64,000 bases of DNA from Streptococcus dysgalactiae subsp. dysgalactiae (GTDB lineage: Bacteria; Bacillota; Bacilli; Lactobacillales; Streptococcaceae), in the NCBI RefSeq assembly GCF_900459225.1, contig NZ_UHFH01000003.1, positions 1,846,001 through 1,910,000 of the forward strand, given 5' to 3'. Positions 9,848 to 19,650 of the stretch are shown here, piece by piece (the stretch's first letter is position 1; each line of letters starts with the position of its first letter). The translations under genes were made by a program, and so were the position numbers. The notes under the pieces are model-generated. The model ran no database searches and was not told where the DNA came from. It worked only from the letters and a program-made list of their open reading frames with translations.

Positions 9848-10921
9848 TTACAACACAATCAGTTCCTTTGGTGCCAAGGTCAATACTTGACAACCAGTTT
9901 CTGTGATGACCAAGTCATCTTCAATACGGACGCCATATTTATTATCCAGATAGATTCCTGGCTCGTCTGTTACCACCATTCCTGCTTGAAGAAGTTGCTC
10001 AGATTTCCCAAAAAACGGATTCTCATGAATGTCAAGCCCGATACCATGACCAATGCCATGTGTGAAGTGGCTACCATAACCAGCCTCCGTGATGAGTTGG
10101 CGCGGAATACCGTCAAAGTTGCTATAAGTCATGCCAGCGCTAGCTTTATCAATGAGAGCCTTATTAGCAGCCAGAACAAGAGCATAAATCTCACGTTCTT
10201 CATCAGTAACTTGGCCAATATGAATGGTCCTCGTCATATCACTAACATAGTGGTTGTAGTAGCAACCAAAATCCATGGTCAAGCTCTCTCCATTCTGGAT
10301 AACCTTGTCACTGGCGCGTCCATGAGGCATAGCAGAGCGATAGCCTGAAGCTGCAATGGTATCAAATGACGTTCCGGTAGCACCATACTGACGCATGCGG
10401 AAATCTAAAAAATTAGCAAGGTCACGTTCAGTGGTTGTCCCTGGTTTAATAAAATCAAGGGCATCTTCAAATGCCTTGTCAGAGATCGAGCAAGCTGTAG
10501 TAATGGTCTCGATTTCAGAAGTATCCTTAATGAGACGTAATGTCTCCATAAAGCCTGACTGAGCAAGCAAGGTTATTCCTGACAGTTCTGTTTGTATGGT
10601 CTGATAAAACGAAAAGGCAACTTGGTCTTCAAAACCAAGGGAATCTACTCTATCAGCCTCTAACAATTCTGCCACAACCTTGAGCGGCGTGCGGCTTTCG
10701 ATAATATCAAAGCCTTGAACGCTAGCTTTAGCAATCAAAGTATAACGTGAGTCTGTGATGAAAACACGACGACTGGCTGTTATTAAAACAGTAGCTGCAG
10801 TCCCCGAAAAACCTGTCAGGTAGTAAATATTGGTTAAATGAGTAACCAGAAGAGCCTCTAGTCCCTTCTCTGACATCAACTTTTGGCATTGACGTAATCG
10901 ATGTTCTAAAAATCCTGACAT
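9848..10921 (-). CDS. pepP: Xaa-Pro aminopeptidase/dipeptidase, M24B
   Basis: Cytoplasmic metallopeptidase for peptides with proline in position 2. 357 residues: a creatinase N domain (about 1-125) and a pita-bread M24 domain with the metal-binding set DFGCYYNHYVSDMTRT, HGIGHGIG, TDEPGIY and VRIEDDL. The start at 10921 (MSGFLEHRLR) follows AAAGGAGTTAGCT; an ATG 24 codons upstream has no ribosome binding site and overlaps the promoter, which has an extended -10 TGCTACAAT. Confidence 0.93.
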   Translation of the reverse strand: MSGFLEHRLRQCQKLMSEKGLEALLVTHLTNIYYLTGFSGTAATVLITASRRVFITDSRYTLIAKASVQGFDIIESRTPLKVVAELLEADRVDSLGFEDQVAFSFYQTIQTELSGITLLAQSGFMETLRLIKDTSEIETITTACSISDKAFEDALDFIKPGTTTERDLANFLDFRMRQYGATGTSFDTIAASGYRSAMPHGRASDKVIQNGESLTMDFGCYYNHYVSDMTRTIHIGQVTDEEREIYALVLAANKALIDKASAGMTYSNFDGIPRQLITEAGYGSHFTHGIGHGIGLDIHENPFFGKSEQLLQAGMVVTDEPGIYLDNKYGVRIEDDLVITETGCQVLTLAPKELIVL

Positions 10922-11044
10922 AGCTAACTCCTTTGATAACTTTTGAGAATATTGTAGCATGAAAAGGTACCTAATAGCTAGTAAGCATTTCAAAAGATAG
11001 ATTGATTATCTAAAATGAAAGTTCTAAAAATGATATCTTTTTTA

Positions 11045-11081
11045 AATAAACGTTTACATAAAAAATTAAAAAGTGTAAAAT
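11045..11081 (+). promoter_or_regulatory. Promoter with cre-like site on its -35
   Basis: -35 TTTACA (11053-11058), 17-bp spacer, -10 TAAAAT (11076-11081). The sequence at 11045-11059, read on the minus strand as ATGTAAACGTTTATT, matches the cre consensus WTGNAANCGNWNNCW at 14 of 15 positions and covers the -35. CcpA repression of the next operon is therefore likely. Confidence 0.6.
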
Positions 11082-11111
11082 TAACATAAAAACCAAGGGA
11101 TGAATTCAAAA

Positions 11112-12039
11112 ATGAAACACAAAGGTTGTCTCGCCATTATTTTGTACTTTATACTAGGAATCATTGTCCTTAGCATCCTTTTAATGCTAATGCCTTTTAT
11201 TTTAGTTGCAGGAATTATCGGATTATGGTTTTATACTAAAAAAAGACCTGATAACAAACGACGAAACTATGCGATTACAGCTATAGTTGTTGGCTCAAAC
11301 TGCAATTAGTAAAGCATCTCAGAAACCAGAGAAGCAATCAAAAAAACAGATTTCTCAAAACGAAAACAGAAAAGTCCAAAAAGCTCAGCGTGCACTTATT
11401 ACTTTAGAAAAAGATACTAATCGAACGAATCTGGAAAAAGCAAGAGAAGCCATCGGACAAGTCAAACATTCGAAAGATAAGGAATCACTACAAAGACAAT
11501 TTAATATTTTAGAACAAGCTATCTATTTTACAGAAGCTACCATTAAAGAATTAGAAATCAAGAAGACCAAACATTTGATCGAAAGTGCTAAACAAAAAGT
11601 AAACCTTGTTTCTAATACTAATAAGCGAAATGCTCTACGTAATCGTATTGATTCAGTGACAAAGGCAATCGAAGACCAAGAAGTTCAACAAGCGGCTGCA
11701 AACAATGCTGAAATAGCCATTCAGCAACTTGAAAATAATCAAATTCGCGATAATATTGGTAGCGCTCAAGCTAAAGTTAATCTTCTTTCAGATGTTGACA
11801 AGAAAACTGCTTTCACTAATCGTATAAACGCGGTAGTTTCTGCAATAGAGACTCGTGAAGCACAGGAACACGAGGCGCAGGCAGCTGTAGCAACACAACA
11901 ACAATTTGCTCAAACACCTCGCACTTACTATGCTAACTGCACTGAAATGCGGAGCGCTGGAGCAGCGCCTATTCAACAGGGGCAACCCGGTTACGCAACA
12001 CATTTAGATCGTGATCACGATGGTTGGGCTTGTGAATGA
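11112..12039 (+). pseudogene. Membrane-anchored Excalibur-domain protein, split by a frameshift
   Basis: Two frames appear to be one gene. The first (11112-11309, 65 residues) has a basic N terminus, a hydrophobic hairpin and FYTKKRPDNKRR. The second (11287-12039) starts only with TTG, continues in the +1 frame with a lysine-rich coiled coil containing two degenerate repeats (ending NRIDSVTKAIEDQE and NRINAVVSAIETRE) and ends with the calcium-binding Excalibur motif DRDHDGWACE. They overlap at 11287-11309 with no ribosome binding site for the second, so a 1- or 2-nt indel near 11285 is the simplest reading. Downstream, ATGA couples it to the thioredoxin-fold gene. Confidence 0.65.
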
Positions 12040-12500
12040 TTAAAAAACGATCGCTTTTGATATTCATATTGTTACTGACACTTTTACAGCCTAATATTAG
12101 CCATGTTACCGCTAAAGACTATTTATCAGATAATGAAGCTAAGGCTATCTCGTCTTATCAAAAAAGCAGTCATTTCTTAAAATCGGTCTCTATTAGTGAG
12201 ATACAAACCATGATGGCAAACAATAAAACATTTTATCTCTACACAGGGCGGGCAACATGTTCTCATTGTAGACGCTTCATGCCTCGTTTAATAAAAGCAA
12301 CACAAGAATCCAAAATACCCATTTATTATCTGAATTCCGAAAGTATGTCTCTTAATTTAGACTTAAAAACTTTCAGAAACCATTATCATATAACTACTGT
12401 ACCTAATCTGTCACGATTCCAATCTAATTATCTCACTAAAACCCTCGAGAAGCCAAGTCTAGTTAGTAAAGAGGATATTATTATTTTTCTCACTCAATAA
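12036..12500 (+). CDS. Exported thioredoxin-fold protein with CSHC motif
   Basis: 154 residues. The N terminus MIKKRSLLIFILLLTLLQPN is a signal peptide or membrane anchor, ending near HVTA. A thioredoxin-like domain follows with TGRATCSHCRRFMP (CxxC near residue 75) and the cis-proline region TTVPNLSRF. This resembles bacteriocin-transport accessory proteins and PedC-like oxidoreductases. The ATGA overlap with the Excalibur protein, which has an unpaired-looking C-terminal cysteine, suggests a shared role in the envelope. The exact function is not known to me. Confidence 0.75.
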   Translation: MIKKRSLLIFILLLTLLQPNISHVTAKDYLSDNEAKAISSYQKSSHFLKSVSISEIQTMMANNKTFYLYTGRATCSHCRRFMPRLIKATQESKIPIYYLNSESMSLNLDLKTFRNHYHITTVPNLSRFQSNYLTKTLEKPSLVSKEDIIIFLTQ

Positions 12501-12527
12501 AAAATCCAGTTTAACACTGGATTTTTT
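12499..12527 (+). terminator. Bidirectional terminator between the thioredoxin-fold gene and uvrA
   Basis: AAAATCCAGT / ACTGGATTTT stem with T runs on both strands in a 29-bp convergent gap. Confidence 0.75.
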
Positions 12528-12529
12528 CA

Positions 12530-15355
12530 CTATAATAATTTGACTTTCAAATAATGACCAGTATAACTTTCTTTGGCTTCAGCAACCTCTTCTGGTGTCC
12601 CCGTCGCAATAATCTGACCTCCACCAACACCGCCTTCTGGCCCTAAGTCAATGATATGGTCGGCAGACTTAATAACATCCAAGTTATGCTCAATCACAAG
12701 AACCGTATTGCCATCGTCTACAAAGCGTTCTAATACCTTCAAAAGCCTTGCGATATCATCTGTATGCAAGCCAGTCGTTGGTTCGTCCAAGATATACAGA
12801 CTCTTTCCTGTCGACCGCTTGTGCAATTCACTAGCCAACTTCATCCGCTGTGCTTCTCCCCCAGAGAGAGTGGTAGCTGGTTGACCTAAGGTCACATAAC
12901 CAAGTCCAACATCCTTAATCGTTTGAATTTTTCGAGCAATTTTAGGAATAGCAGAGAAGAATACCAAGGCATCATCCACAGTCATATCAAGGACTTCTGC
13001 GATATTTTTTCCTTTGTAATGCACTTCAAGTGTTTCAGAATTATACCGCCTGCCGTGACAAACCTCACATGGCACATAAACATCTGGCAAAAAGTGCATT
13101 TCAATCTTGATAATCCCATCACCTGAACAAGCTTCACAACGCCCACCCTTGACATTAAAAGAGAAACGTCCTTTTTTGTAGCCACGAATCTTAGCTTCAT
13201 TGGTTTGAGCAAACAAGTCTCGAATATCATCAAAGACCCCTGTATAAGTTGCTGGATTTGAGCGCGGCGTCCTCCCAATCGGACTTTGATCGATGTCAAT
13301 CAACCGTTCAATATGTTCAATACCAGAAATAGACTGATACTTCCCAGGCTTGTCGGTATTGCGATGAAGTTTCTGAGCGACAGCCTTTTTCAAAATACTA
13401 TTAACCAAGGTAGACTTACCGGAACCCGAGACCCCTGTAACAGCAATAAATTTGCCGAGAGGGAATCTAACATCAAGGTGTTGAAGATTGTTCTGTGCTG
13501 CTCCTTTTATTTCAATGAATCGGCCATTACCAGAACGGCGCTCTAAAGGCACTGGAATGAATTTTTTACCAGACAAATATTGACCTGTGATGGATTTTTT
13601 ATTCCTAGCCACTTGTTTCGGCGTTCCAGAGGCAATAATTTCTCCACCGAACTCACCTGCCCCTGGCCCCACATCAATCAGCCAATCCGCTTGCATCATG
13701 GTGTCTTCATCGTGTTCTACCACAATTAAGGTATTACCCAAATCACGCATCTTTTTCAGACTTTCAATCAAACGGTCATTGTCTCTTTGATGCAATCCAA
13801 TAGAAGGCTCATCCAAAATATAGAGCACCCCTGATAGGTTAGAACCAATTTGTGTTGCCAACCTGATTCGTTGACTTTCACCACCTGATAAAGTCCCAGC
13901 AGCTCGTGACAAGGTCAGATAATTCAGTCCCACATTATTTAAGAATGTCAGACGGTCATGGATTTCTTTGACAATCGGTTTAGCAATGGCACTTTCATTT
14001 TCTGTGAGTTCCAATCCTTCCAACAACTGCAAGTGGTCGGCAATAGATAATTCTGAAATTTGACCAATATGAGGTCCTTTTTCGCCACCCACATGCACAC
14101 ACAAAGCTTGGTCATTCAAACGGTAACCATGACAAGTCGCACAGGTCAATTCGTTCATATAACCACGCATCACATTGCGCGTATAATCACTATTAGTTTC
14201 GTGATAACGGCGATGAACATTGGTCACAACCCCTTCAAAAGGAATATCAATGTTCCGCTCACCACCAAAATCATTCACATAGTGAAAATGAAATTCTCGG
14301 TCCCCTGAACCATAAAGAACTAAATCTCTTTCTTCCTCAGTCAAGGCCTCAAAAGGTGTATCCATATCCACCCCAAAACTCGCCATAGCTTGCTCAAGCA
14401 TGGTTGGGTAATAATTGGAGGAAATAGGATTCCAAGGCGCCAAAGCTCCTTCTCTCAACGTCTTACTTGGGTCAGGAACAACCAAATCCAAATCCACTTC
14501 CAGTTTAATTCCCAGCCCATCACAGGTTGGACAAGAGCCGAACGGCGCATTAAAGGAGAAGAGTCTTGGCTCCAATTCAGGAATCGTAAACCCACAGACA
14601 GGACAAGAATAGTGCTCAGAAAAGAGCAATTCACTGCCATCCATAGTATCAATGACGACATAACCATCTCCCAGCCTTAAAGCTGCTTCAATGGAATCAA
14701 ATAATCGACTGCGAATGCTATCCTTATTAACCAGACGGTCAATAACCACCTCAATGTTATGCATCTTACTTTTGGACAACTCTGGCACTTCTGTCACGTC
14801 AAAAATATCCCCGTCAACGCGCACACGGACATAGCCGTCTTTTTGAATTTTCTCAAAAACTGTTTTGTGTTGCCCCTTCTTCCGACGAACAATAGGAGCT
14901 AAAATCTGCATTCGTGTCCGTTCAGGGAGGGCCAAGACCTGTTCAACAATTTGCTCCACAGAAGACGCCGTGATAGCACCATGCCCATTGATACAGTAAG
15001 GTGTGCCTACACGCGCATATAGTAGACGTAAATAATCATTGATTTCCGTAACCGTACCAACCGTTGAGCGAGGGTTCTTACTGGTGGTTTTTTGGTCAAT
15101 GGAAATAGCAGGGCTAAGACCGTCAATGGAATCCACATCTGGTTTTTCCATATTACCCAAGAATTGCCTAGCGTAAGCTGATAAACTTTCTACGTAACGA
15201 CGTTGCCCTTCCGCATAAATAGTATCAAAGGCTAGACTAGATTTTCCTGAACCTGATAACCCTGTCACGACAACTAATTTGTCTCGTGGAATTTCCACGT
15301 CAATATTTTTTAAATTGTGGGCTCTTGCCCCATGAATAATTAATTTATCTTGCAT
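12530..15355 (-). CDS. uvrA: Excinuclease ABC subunit A
   Basis: DNA-damage sensor of nucleotide excision repair. About 941 residues with two ABC ATPase modules (GLSGSGKSS near residue 31 and GVSGSGKST in the second half), both LSGGE signatures and zinc-finger pairs CPVC/CPTC and CEAC/CEVC. I list the ATG at 15355 ([17 protein letters not shown]). The best-spaced ribosome binding site, AGGAGG, instead favours an in-frame TTG at 15370, which would add five residues, so the start is uncertain. Confidence 0.96.
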   Translation of the reverse strand: MQDKLIIHGARAHNLKNIDVEIPRDKLVVVTGLSGSGKSSLAFDTIYAEGQRRYVESLSAYARQFLGNMEKPDVDSIDGLSPAISIDQKTTSKNPRSTVGTVTEINDYLRLLYARVGTPYCINGHGAITASSVEQIVEQVLALPERTRMQILAPIVRRKKGQHKTVFEKIQKDGYVRVRVDGDIFDVTEVPELSKSKMHNIEVVIDRLVNKDSIRSRLFDSIEAALRLGDGYVVIDTMDGSELLFSEHYSCPVCGFTIPELEPRLFSFNAPFGSCPTCDGLGIKLEVDLDLVVPDPSKTLREGALAPWNPISSNYYPTMLEQAMASFGVDMDTPFEALTEEERDLVLYGSGDREFHFHYVNDFGGERNIDIPFEGVVTNVHRRYHETNSDYTRNVMRGYMNELTCATCHGYRLNDQALCVHVGGEKGPHIGQISELSIADHLQLLEGLELTENESAIAKPIVKEIHDRLTFLNNVGLNYLTLSRAAGTLSGGESQRIRLATQIGSNLSGVLYILDEPSIGLHQRDNDRLIESLKKMRDLGNTLIVVEHDEDTMMQADWLIDVGPGAGEFGGEIIASGTPKQVARNKKSITGQYLSGKKFIPVPLERRSGNGRFIEIKGAAQNNLQHLDVRFPLGKFIAVTGVSGSGKSTLVNSILKKAVAQKLHRNTDKPGKYQSISGIEHIERLIDIDQSPIGRTPRSNPATYTGVFDDIRDLFAQTNEAKIRGYKKGRFSFNVKGGRCEACSGDGIIKIEMHFLPDVYVPCEVCHGRRYNSETLEVHYKGKNIAEVLDMTVDDALVFFSAIPKIARKIQTIKDVGLGYVTLGQPATTLSGGEAQRMKLASELHKRSTGKSLYILDEPTTGLHTDDIARLLKVLERFVDDGNTVLVIEHNLDVIKSADHIIDLGPEGGVGGGQIIATGTPEEVAEAKESYTGHYLKVKLL

Positions 15356-15557
15356 CTTGAATGTGCCCAAAGGCACCCTCCTAATCGAGATTTCTTATAT
15401 TATAACAGAAAATTATGAGAACTAGTTGCCCCAAACTTTACGATTTTTGGTATAATAGATAAGTATTGAGAATTTTTCAGAAAATCCTTGAGAAGGCTTT
15501 ATTATCAAGGTTTGATGTCAATCTCTACCAGTTAATCATCAAAAAGGAGGGCTTGTC

Positions 15558-16502
15558 ATGAAACAAATGTTTCTTTCATCGGCAATTGAATTCAAAGAAA
15601 TAGAAACATTCGAGCCAGGAGCTTGGATTAAACTGGTTAACCCTTCCCAGGAAGAGTCTATGGAGATCGCCAATCAATTTAACATTGATATTTCTGACTT
15701 GCGCGCCCCTTTGGACGTGGAGGAAACCTCACGTATTGCTGTGGAAGACGACTACACCTTGATTATCGTCGACGTCCCAACCTATGAAGAGCGTAATAAT
15801 AAAAGCTACTATATTACCATGCCTTTGGGTATCATCGTCACTGAGAACGCTGTTATCACAACCTGTCTACATGATATGACCCTTTTCGATCATTTTCACA
15901 ACCGTCGGGTCAAAAATTTCTATACCTTTATGAAGACACGCTTCGTTTTTCAGATTTTGTATCGCAATGCCGAGCTCTTTCTGACTGCCTTGAGGACCAT
16001 TGACCGCCAAAGCGAACGTTTGGAAGCTCAGCTTGAAGCAGCTACGCGTAACGAAGAACTTATCGACATGATGGAACTTGAAAAATCCATTGTCTACTTA
16101 AAGGCTTCCTTGAAGTTCAACGAACGCATCGTTAAGAAATTATCCAGCTCAACCAGCTCCCTCAAGAAATACATTGAGGATGAGGATTTGTTGGAAGATA
16201 CCTTGATTGAAACCCAACAGGCGATTGAGATGGCTGGCATTTATGAAAATGTCTTGAATGCCATGACCGAAACCACTGCTTCCATTATCAACAACAACCA
16301 GAACACCATTATGAAAACACTGGCCTTGATGACCATGGCTTTAGATATACCAACTGTGATTTTCTCTGCCTATGGTATGAATTTCCAGAACAATTGGCTA
16401 CCGCTAAATGGTTTAGAACATGCTTTTTGGTATATTACCTTGATTGCTATGCTCCTTAGTTCCTTTGTTGTGATTTACTTTATTAGAAAAAAATGGTTCT
16501 AG
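15558..16502 (+). CDS. corA: CorA-family magnesium/cobalt transporter
   Basis: 314 residues. A long cytoplasmic alpha/beta and coiled-coil domain precedes two C-terminal membrane spans with the signature YGMNFQNN between or at the end of TM1; the C terminus IRKKWF is basic. This is the layout of CorA pentameric channels for Mg2+ (or Co2+/Ni2+). AAAGGAGGGCTTGTC precedes the ATG. No riboswitch-like leader is obvious in the 200 bp upstream. Confidence 0.9.
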   Translation: MKQMFLSSAIEFKEIETFEPGAWIKLVNPSQEESMEIANQFNIDISDLRAPLDVEETSRIAVEDDYTLIIVDVPTYEERNNKSYYITMPLGIIVTENAVITTCLHDMTLFDHFHNRRVKNFYTFMKTRFVFQILYRNAELFLTALRTIDRQSERLEAQLEAATRNEELIDMMELEKSIVYLKASLKFNERIVKKLSSSTSSLKKYIEDEDLLEDTLIETQQAIEMAGIYENVLNAMTETTASIINNNQNTIMKTLALMTMALDIPTVIFSAYGMNFQNNWLPLNGLEHAFWYITLIAMLLSSFVVIYFIRKKWF

Positions 16503-16633
16503 AGTGGAGCAAGCTGCACAATGCAGTTAACACCTGACAAAACTCTGCGTCAAACGGCTAGCTCCAAAGTTTCATTACCACTAGCTAATATCATTGACTT
16601 ACTGTAACTAACCCATATAAAGAAGGGATTCCC

Positions 16634-17293
16634 ATGGAATTACAAGAACTTACCAAAAAAAATCAAGAATTTATCCACACCGCTACCAACAAATTGATCC
16701 AAGATGGCAAGTCCGATGAGGACATTAAACTGATTCTCGAAGAAGCCATTCCAACTATTCTCGAAAACCAGAAAAAAGGAGTCACCGCTCGAAATCTATT
16801 AGGGACTCCGACCGCTTGGGCAGCTTCCTTTAGCCAAGACCCTAATCAAAAACAAACTGCAGAAACTGACAAAAACACCAACCCTTGGTTGATGTGGCTC
16901 GATACCTCTTTATTGTTTATTGGGGTGGTTGCTCTACTAAATGGCATTATGACCTTCTTCAACACAAACGCTACAGTTACAGGATTGATCTCTTTATTAG
17001 CACTAGGTTTTGGTGGAGGAGCTTCTATGTATGCTACCTACTATTTTATTTATCGCCATCTCGGCAAAGATAAAAGCCTTCGTCCAAGTTGGTTCAAAAT
17101 CATCGCAGCCCTGTCATTAGCCATGTTGATTTGGATTGCCTTGTACTCTTCAACTGCCTTTTTACCAACCTCTCTTAACCCACAGTTGCCTCCTCTCGCC
17201 TTGCTCATTATCGGTGGTGTTTCCCTTGCCTTACGCTACTACCTACAACGCAAATACAACATTCAAAACACTATGTCACCTATTAACAAATAA
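16634..17293 (+). CDS. DUF1129-type membrane protein
   Basis: 219 residues. A hydrophilic N-terminal part (about 1-85) with a helical region including LTKKNQEFIHTATNKLI is followed by five to six hydrophobic segments and a basic C terminus. This matches the DUF1129 family of Lactobacillales, which has no known function. GAAGGGATTCCC precedes the ATG. It lies 131 bp after corA on the same strand and may be co-transcribed, as no terminator lies between. Confidence 0.7.
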   Translation: MELQELTKKNQEFIHTATNKLIQDGKSDEDIKLILEEAIPTILENQKKGVTARNLLGTPTAWAASFSQDPNQKQTAETDKNTNPWLMWLDTSLLFIGVVALLNGIMTFFNTNATVTGLISLLALGFGGGASMYATYYFIYRHLGKDKSLRPSWFKIIAALSLAMLIWIALYSSTAFLPTSLNPQLPPLALLIIGGVSLALRYYLQRKYNIQNTMSPINK

Positions 17294-17394
17294 CAACTTT
17301 TTAATCCTTGCTGTCTACGCAAGGATTTTCGTTTACTATCATTCTCTCTTTTAGACAAAACTCACCTAAACGCCTAGACTAATCCTAGTCAACT

Positions 17395-17431
17395 AAAAAA
17401 CAAACAGTCCGAAATGGACTGTTTGTTTTTT
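17395..17431. terminator. Bidirectional terminator after rpsR
   Basis: 16-bp stem of AAAAAACAAACAGTCC and its complement around a GAAAT loop; it touches the rpsR stop codon and serves both convergent sides. Confidence 0.8.
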
Positions 17432-17669
17432 AGTCTTCGTTTACGTAAGGCATAAGTGCCATAACGCGAGCACGTTTGATTGCTGTTGTTACTTTACGTT
17501 GGTTTTTAGCTGAAGTTCCAGTTACGCGACGAGGAAGAATTTTTCCACGTTCTGAAACGAAACGGCTAAGAAGCTCAGTATCTTTGTAATCAACATATTC
17601 AATTTTGTTAGCTGCGATGAAGTCAACTTTTTTACGGCGTTTGAATCCGCCACGACGTTGTTGAGCCAT
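17430..17669 (-). CDS. rpsR: 30S ribosomal protein bS18
   Basis: 79-residue S18 with the basic start [17 protein letters not shown] and core [22 protein letters not shown]. It binds S6 and 16S rRNA in the platform. GGAGAAAACAC lies before the ATG. Third gene of the conserved rpsF-ssb-rpsR operon; the cysteines of the zinc-binding form are absent. Confidence 0.98.
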
Positions 17670-17786
17670 GTGTTTTCTCCTTTATATTTTTCAAGATATA
17701 AATTCGCCAGAGGTCACAGTAAGAAATCCCACTCTAAACCATCAGCAAATTTATTCAATTCAATGTATTCGTTCAACCCATTCTGA

Positions 17787-18278
17787 CTAGAATGGAAGAT
17801 CGTCATCTGAGATATCCATCGGGTTTGAATTGCCAAATGGGCTATCATCTCTTCCAAAGTTAGGTGTTTGTTGTGCAGGCGCTGAGTAACTGTTCGATGA
17901 TGAAGTGTTATTGTTAAATCCACCATTAAATGAGCCAGTTGAGCCACCTTCACGTGTAGCACGGCTTTCCAACATTTGGAAATTATCTGCAACAACTTCT
18001 GTTACATAGACACGTTGTCCTTGTTGGTTTTCGTAGTTACGTGTCTGAATACGACCCGTAATTCCAATCAAGGCACCTTTTTTAGCCCAGTTTGCTAAAT
18101 TTTCAGCAGGTTGGCGCCAGATCACACAGTTAATGAAATCTGCCTCGCGCTCACCACTTTGGCTTTTAAAGGTACGGTTAACAGCAAGTGTGAAGGTAGC
18201 CACAGCTACTTGACTTGGTGTGTAACGAAGTTCTGCATCCTTGGTCATGCGACCAACTAGTACTACATTATTAATCAT
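17787..18278 (-). CDS. ssb: Single-stranded DNA-binding protein
   Basis: 163 residues: an OB-fold domain (1 to about 107, [20 protein letters not shown]), a glycine/asparagine/serine-rich linker and the acidic tip [10 protein letters not shown] that recruits replication and repair partners. Lies 21 bp after rpsF. Full length. Confidence 0.98.
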   Translation of the reverse strand: MINNVVLVGRMTKDAELRYTPSQVAVATFTLAVNRTFKSQSGEREADFINCVIWRQPAENLANWAKKGALIGITGRIQTRNYENQQGQRVYVTEVVADNFQMLESRATREGGSTGSFNGGFNNNTSSSNSYSAPAQQTPNFGRDDSPFGNSNPMDISDDDLPF

Positions 18279-18299
18279 AAACTACCCTCTTAGTTGGAA

Positions 18300-18590
18300 T
18301 TAAGCGTCAAGTTTAACGATCATGTGACGAAGAATGTCACCATTGATTTTTGAAAGACGGTCAAACTCGTTAAGAGCTGCTGCGTCAGTCGCTTCAAGGT
18401 TAACGATGTGGTAAAGTCCTTCACGGAAATCGTTGATTTCGTATGCAAGACGACGTTTTTCCCAATCTTTTGATTCAACAACAGTTGCACCGTTGTCAGT
18501 CAAGATAGAGTCAAAGCGTGCTACCAAAGCGTTTTTAGCTTCTTCTTCAATGTTTGGACGAATAATATAAAGAATTTCGTATTTAGCCAT
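18300..18590 (-). CDS. rpsF: 30S ribosomal protein bS6
   Basis: 96-residue S6 beginning [20 protein letters not shown] and ending IVKLDA. AAAAGGAGGAAAACATCA precedes the ATG. It heads the rpsF-ssb-rpsR operon. The 70-nt leader can form a hairpin from ACTCG and CGAGT (18612-18643 region), compatible with feedback by S6:S18, but I could not confirm the known leader motif. Confidence 0.98.
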   Translation of the reverse strand: MAKYEILYIIRPNIEEEAKNALVARFDSILTDNGATVVESKDWEKRRLAYEINDFREGLYHIVNLEATDAAALNEFDRLSKINGDILRHMIVKLDA

Positions 18591-18664
18591 TGATGTTTTC
18601 CTCCTTTTGGTCTAATGACTCGCTACCTTTGTAACGAGTAAGTGAGGGATGCTCACAGATTACT

Positions 18665-18693
18665 AGTATACCTGAAACTGACGTTAAAATCAA
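18665..18693 (-). promoter_or_regulatory. rpsF operon promoter
   Basis: Minus strand -35 TTGATT (18688-18693), 17-bp spacer, -10 TATACT (18665-18670). Confidence 0.7.
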
Positions 18694-18714
18694 GGGAAAT
18701 TTGTTTTTTGTCAT

Positions 18715-18748
18715 AAAAAAGATACCCACTGCACACCATGGGTATCTT
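18715..18748 (-). terminator. Terminator of the micropeptide cluster
   Basis: Perfect 10-bp stem AAGATACCCA / TGGGTATCTT followed on the minus strand by six T. It closes the leftward unit that begins at 20007. The 213 bases between it and the last micropeptide stop hold only short hairpins (for example CCTCTTTAGAGG) and no gene I can support. Confidence 0.85.
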
Positions 18749-18961
18749 ATGATTATTTTTTAGTGATATTCTCCCTTCTACAATCATTTCATAAGGAGTT
18801 GTATTACTCGTTCCTCTAAAGAGGAGATAAGGTTTTGATTTTTAATGCGCAATCTCCTTTCTATGAATCAATGAAATGGTTTTTTTAAAAGGATATCTTG
18901 TTCTTGATTTTCGTTTTTTGTTCAGTTGTTCGTAAACTTTACACAGGATTCACCCCTTACG

Positions 18962-19015
18962 CTATTTTTTGCAATAGGCTATGGTGTCTCCGTTTTTGTA
19001 TCTTGCTACGTTCAT
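18962..19015 (-). CDS. Micropeptide 4 of RYKNGD family, 17 residues
   Basis: Product MNVARYKNGDTIAYCKK. The ATG at 19015 follows AGGAGGGTCTT, a near-perfect ribosome binding site. It shares its first ten codons and the preceding 80 bp exactly with micropeptide 3, then has its own seven-residue tail with a single cysteine and a basic end. No signal peptide, GG leader or modification enzyme is visible nearby. Function unknown. Confidence 0.55.
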   Translation of the reverse strand: MNVARYKNGDTIAYCKK

Positions 19016-19090
19016 AAGACCCTCCTATTTCGAAATGCAGTATTCCCTGAGTGACAATAACAACACATTAAAATAAGTAAATCTTTCACA
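18985..19090. repeat. 106-bp direct repeat, copy 1
   Basis: Base-for-base identical to 19545-19650. It spans the ten conserved micropeptide codons, ribosome binding site and upstream region of micropeptide 4. Similarity continues past the end into GAGTGACAATAA at 19093-19104. Confidence 0.9.
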
Positions 19091-19104
19091 TTGAGTGACA
19101 ATAA
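19049..19104. promoter_or_regulatory. Paired boxes GAGTGACAATAA upstream of micropeptide 4
   Basis: The 12-mer occurs at 19049-19060 and 19093-19104, start-to-start 44 bp (about four helical turns). The same pair lies before micropeptide 3 (19609 and 19653). Possible activator or repressor sites; the regulator is unknown. Confidence 0.4.
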
Positions 19105-19135
19105 TAACTGGAATATGTTTGTAGTAAACTAACCG

Positions 19136-19465
19136 TTAAACGAGTCCTAAAAAGGTTCCAGTCAATAGAGTTATCCATAGATAAGCAAATAATAAATGCA
19201 AGAAAAGCAACGCAACGAGATTGTAATATGGCTTTATAGCTTTCTTATTCCTTAAATATCGAATACTTGAAAGAATAATTGGCACATACAACACCATATA
19301 GACTAGCATATGTAGATTATCTGGGATTTGATTGAGAAGAAAATTATAGCCAACCATCACTAAAATAAATAAGATTATTTCAACGGTGTGGCTCTTAACA
19401 CCTCCAGCTAGGCCATATACCACTAATAAAAGCAAAGCATATAACACTGCTGACATCAGAACCAT
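19136..19465 (-). CDS. Small four-span membrane protein within the micropeptide cluster
   Basis: 109 residues with four predicted membrane segments and little else; a basic stretch YLRNKKAIKP separates spans 3 and 4. The start at 19465 follows GGAGGAAATAGCA; a TTG five codons earlier overlaps that site. It lies between micropeptides 3 and 4 on the same strand, with no terminator between it and micropeptide 3. I do not recognise a family. Position suggests an immunity, transport or receptor role for the peptides, but that is inference. Confidence 0.7.
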   Translation of the reverse strand: MVLMSAVLYALLLLVVYGLAGGVKSHTVEIILFILVMVGYNFLLNQIPDNLHMLVYMVLYVPIILSSIRYLRNKKAIKPYYNLVALLFLHLLFAYLWITLLTGTFLGLV

Positions 19466-19536
19466 TGCTATTTCCTCCAATATCCAGCTTACTTATTAAT
19501 TGTTAATGGCGTTCTTGTTCCACACATTATTATAAG

Positions 19537-19575
19537 CTAATAGATGTCTCCGTTTTTGTATCTTGCTACGTTCAT
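19537..19575 (-). CDS. Micropeptide 3 of RYKNGD family, 12 residues
   Basis: Product MNVARYKNGDIY. ATG at 19575 behind AGGAGGGTCTT. The first ten codons and the upstream region are identical to micropeptide 4 over the 106-bp repeat; the two genes diverge right after GAC (Asp), so only the tail differs. The membrane protein gene starts 71 bp downstream. Confidence 0.55.
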   Translation of the reverse strand: MNVARYKNGDIY

Positions 19576-19650
19576 AAGACCCTCCTATTTCGAAATGCAG
19601 TATTCCCTGAGTGACAATAACAACACATTAAAATAAGTAAATCTTTCACA
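19545..19650. repeat. 106-bp direct repeat, copy 2
   Basis: Identical to 18985-19090; offset exactly 560 bp. Carries the start of micropeptide 3 and the box GAGTGACAATAA at 19609-19620; a variant GAGTGTCAATAA follows at 19653-19664. Confidence 0.9.

Noticed and set aside
18600..18660. A ribosomal-protein leader (S6:S18 binding motif) before rpsF
   Set aside because: Two small hairpins exist, but I could not match the known motif with confidence, so it is only mentioned under rpsF.
18750..18960. Open stretch ending YPFKKTISLIHRKEIAH on the minus strand
   Set aside because: No start codon or ribosome binding site; it falls in the 3' untranslated part of the micropeptide unit.
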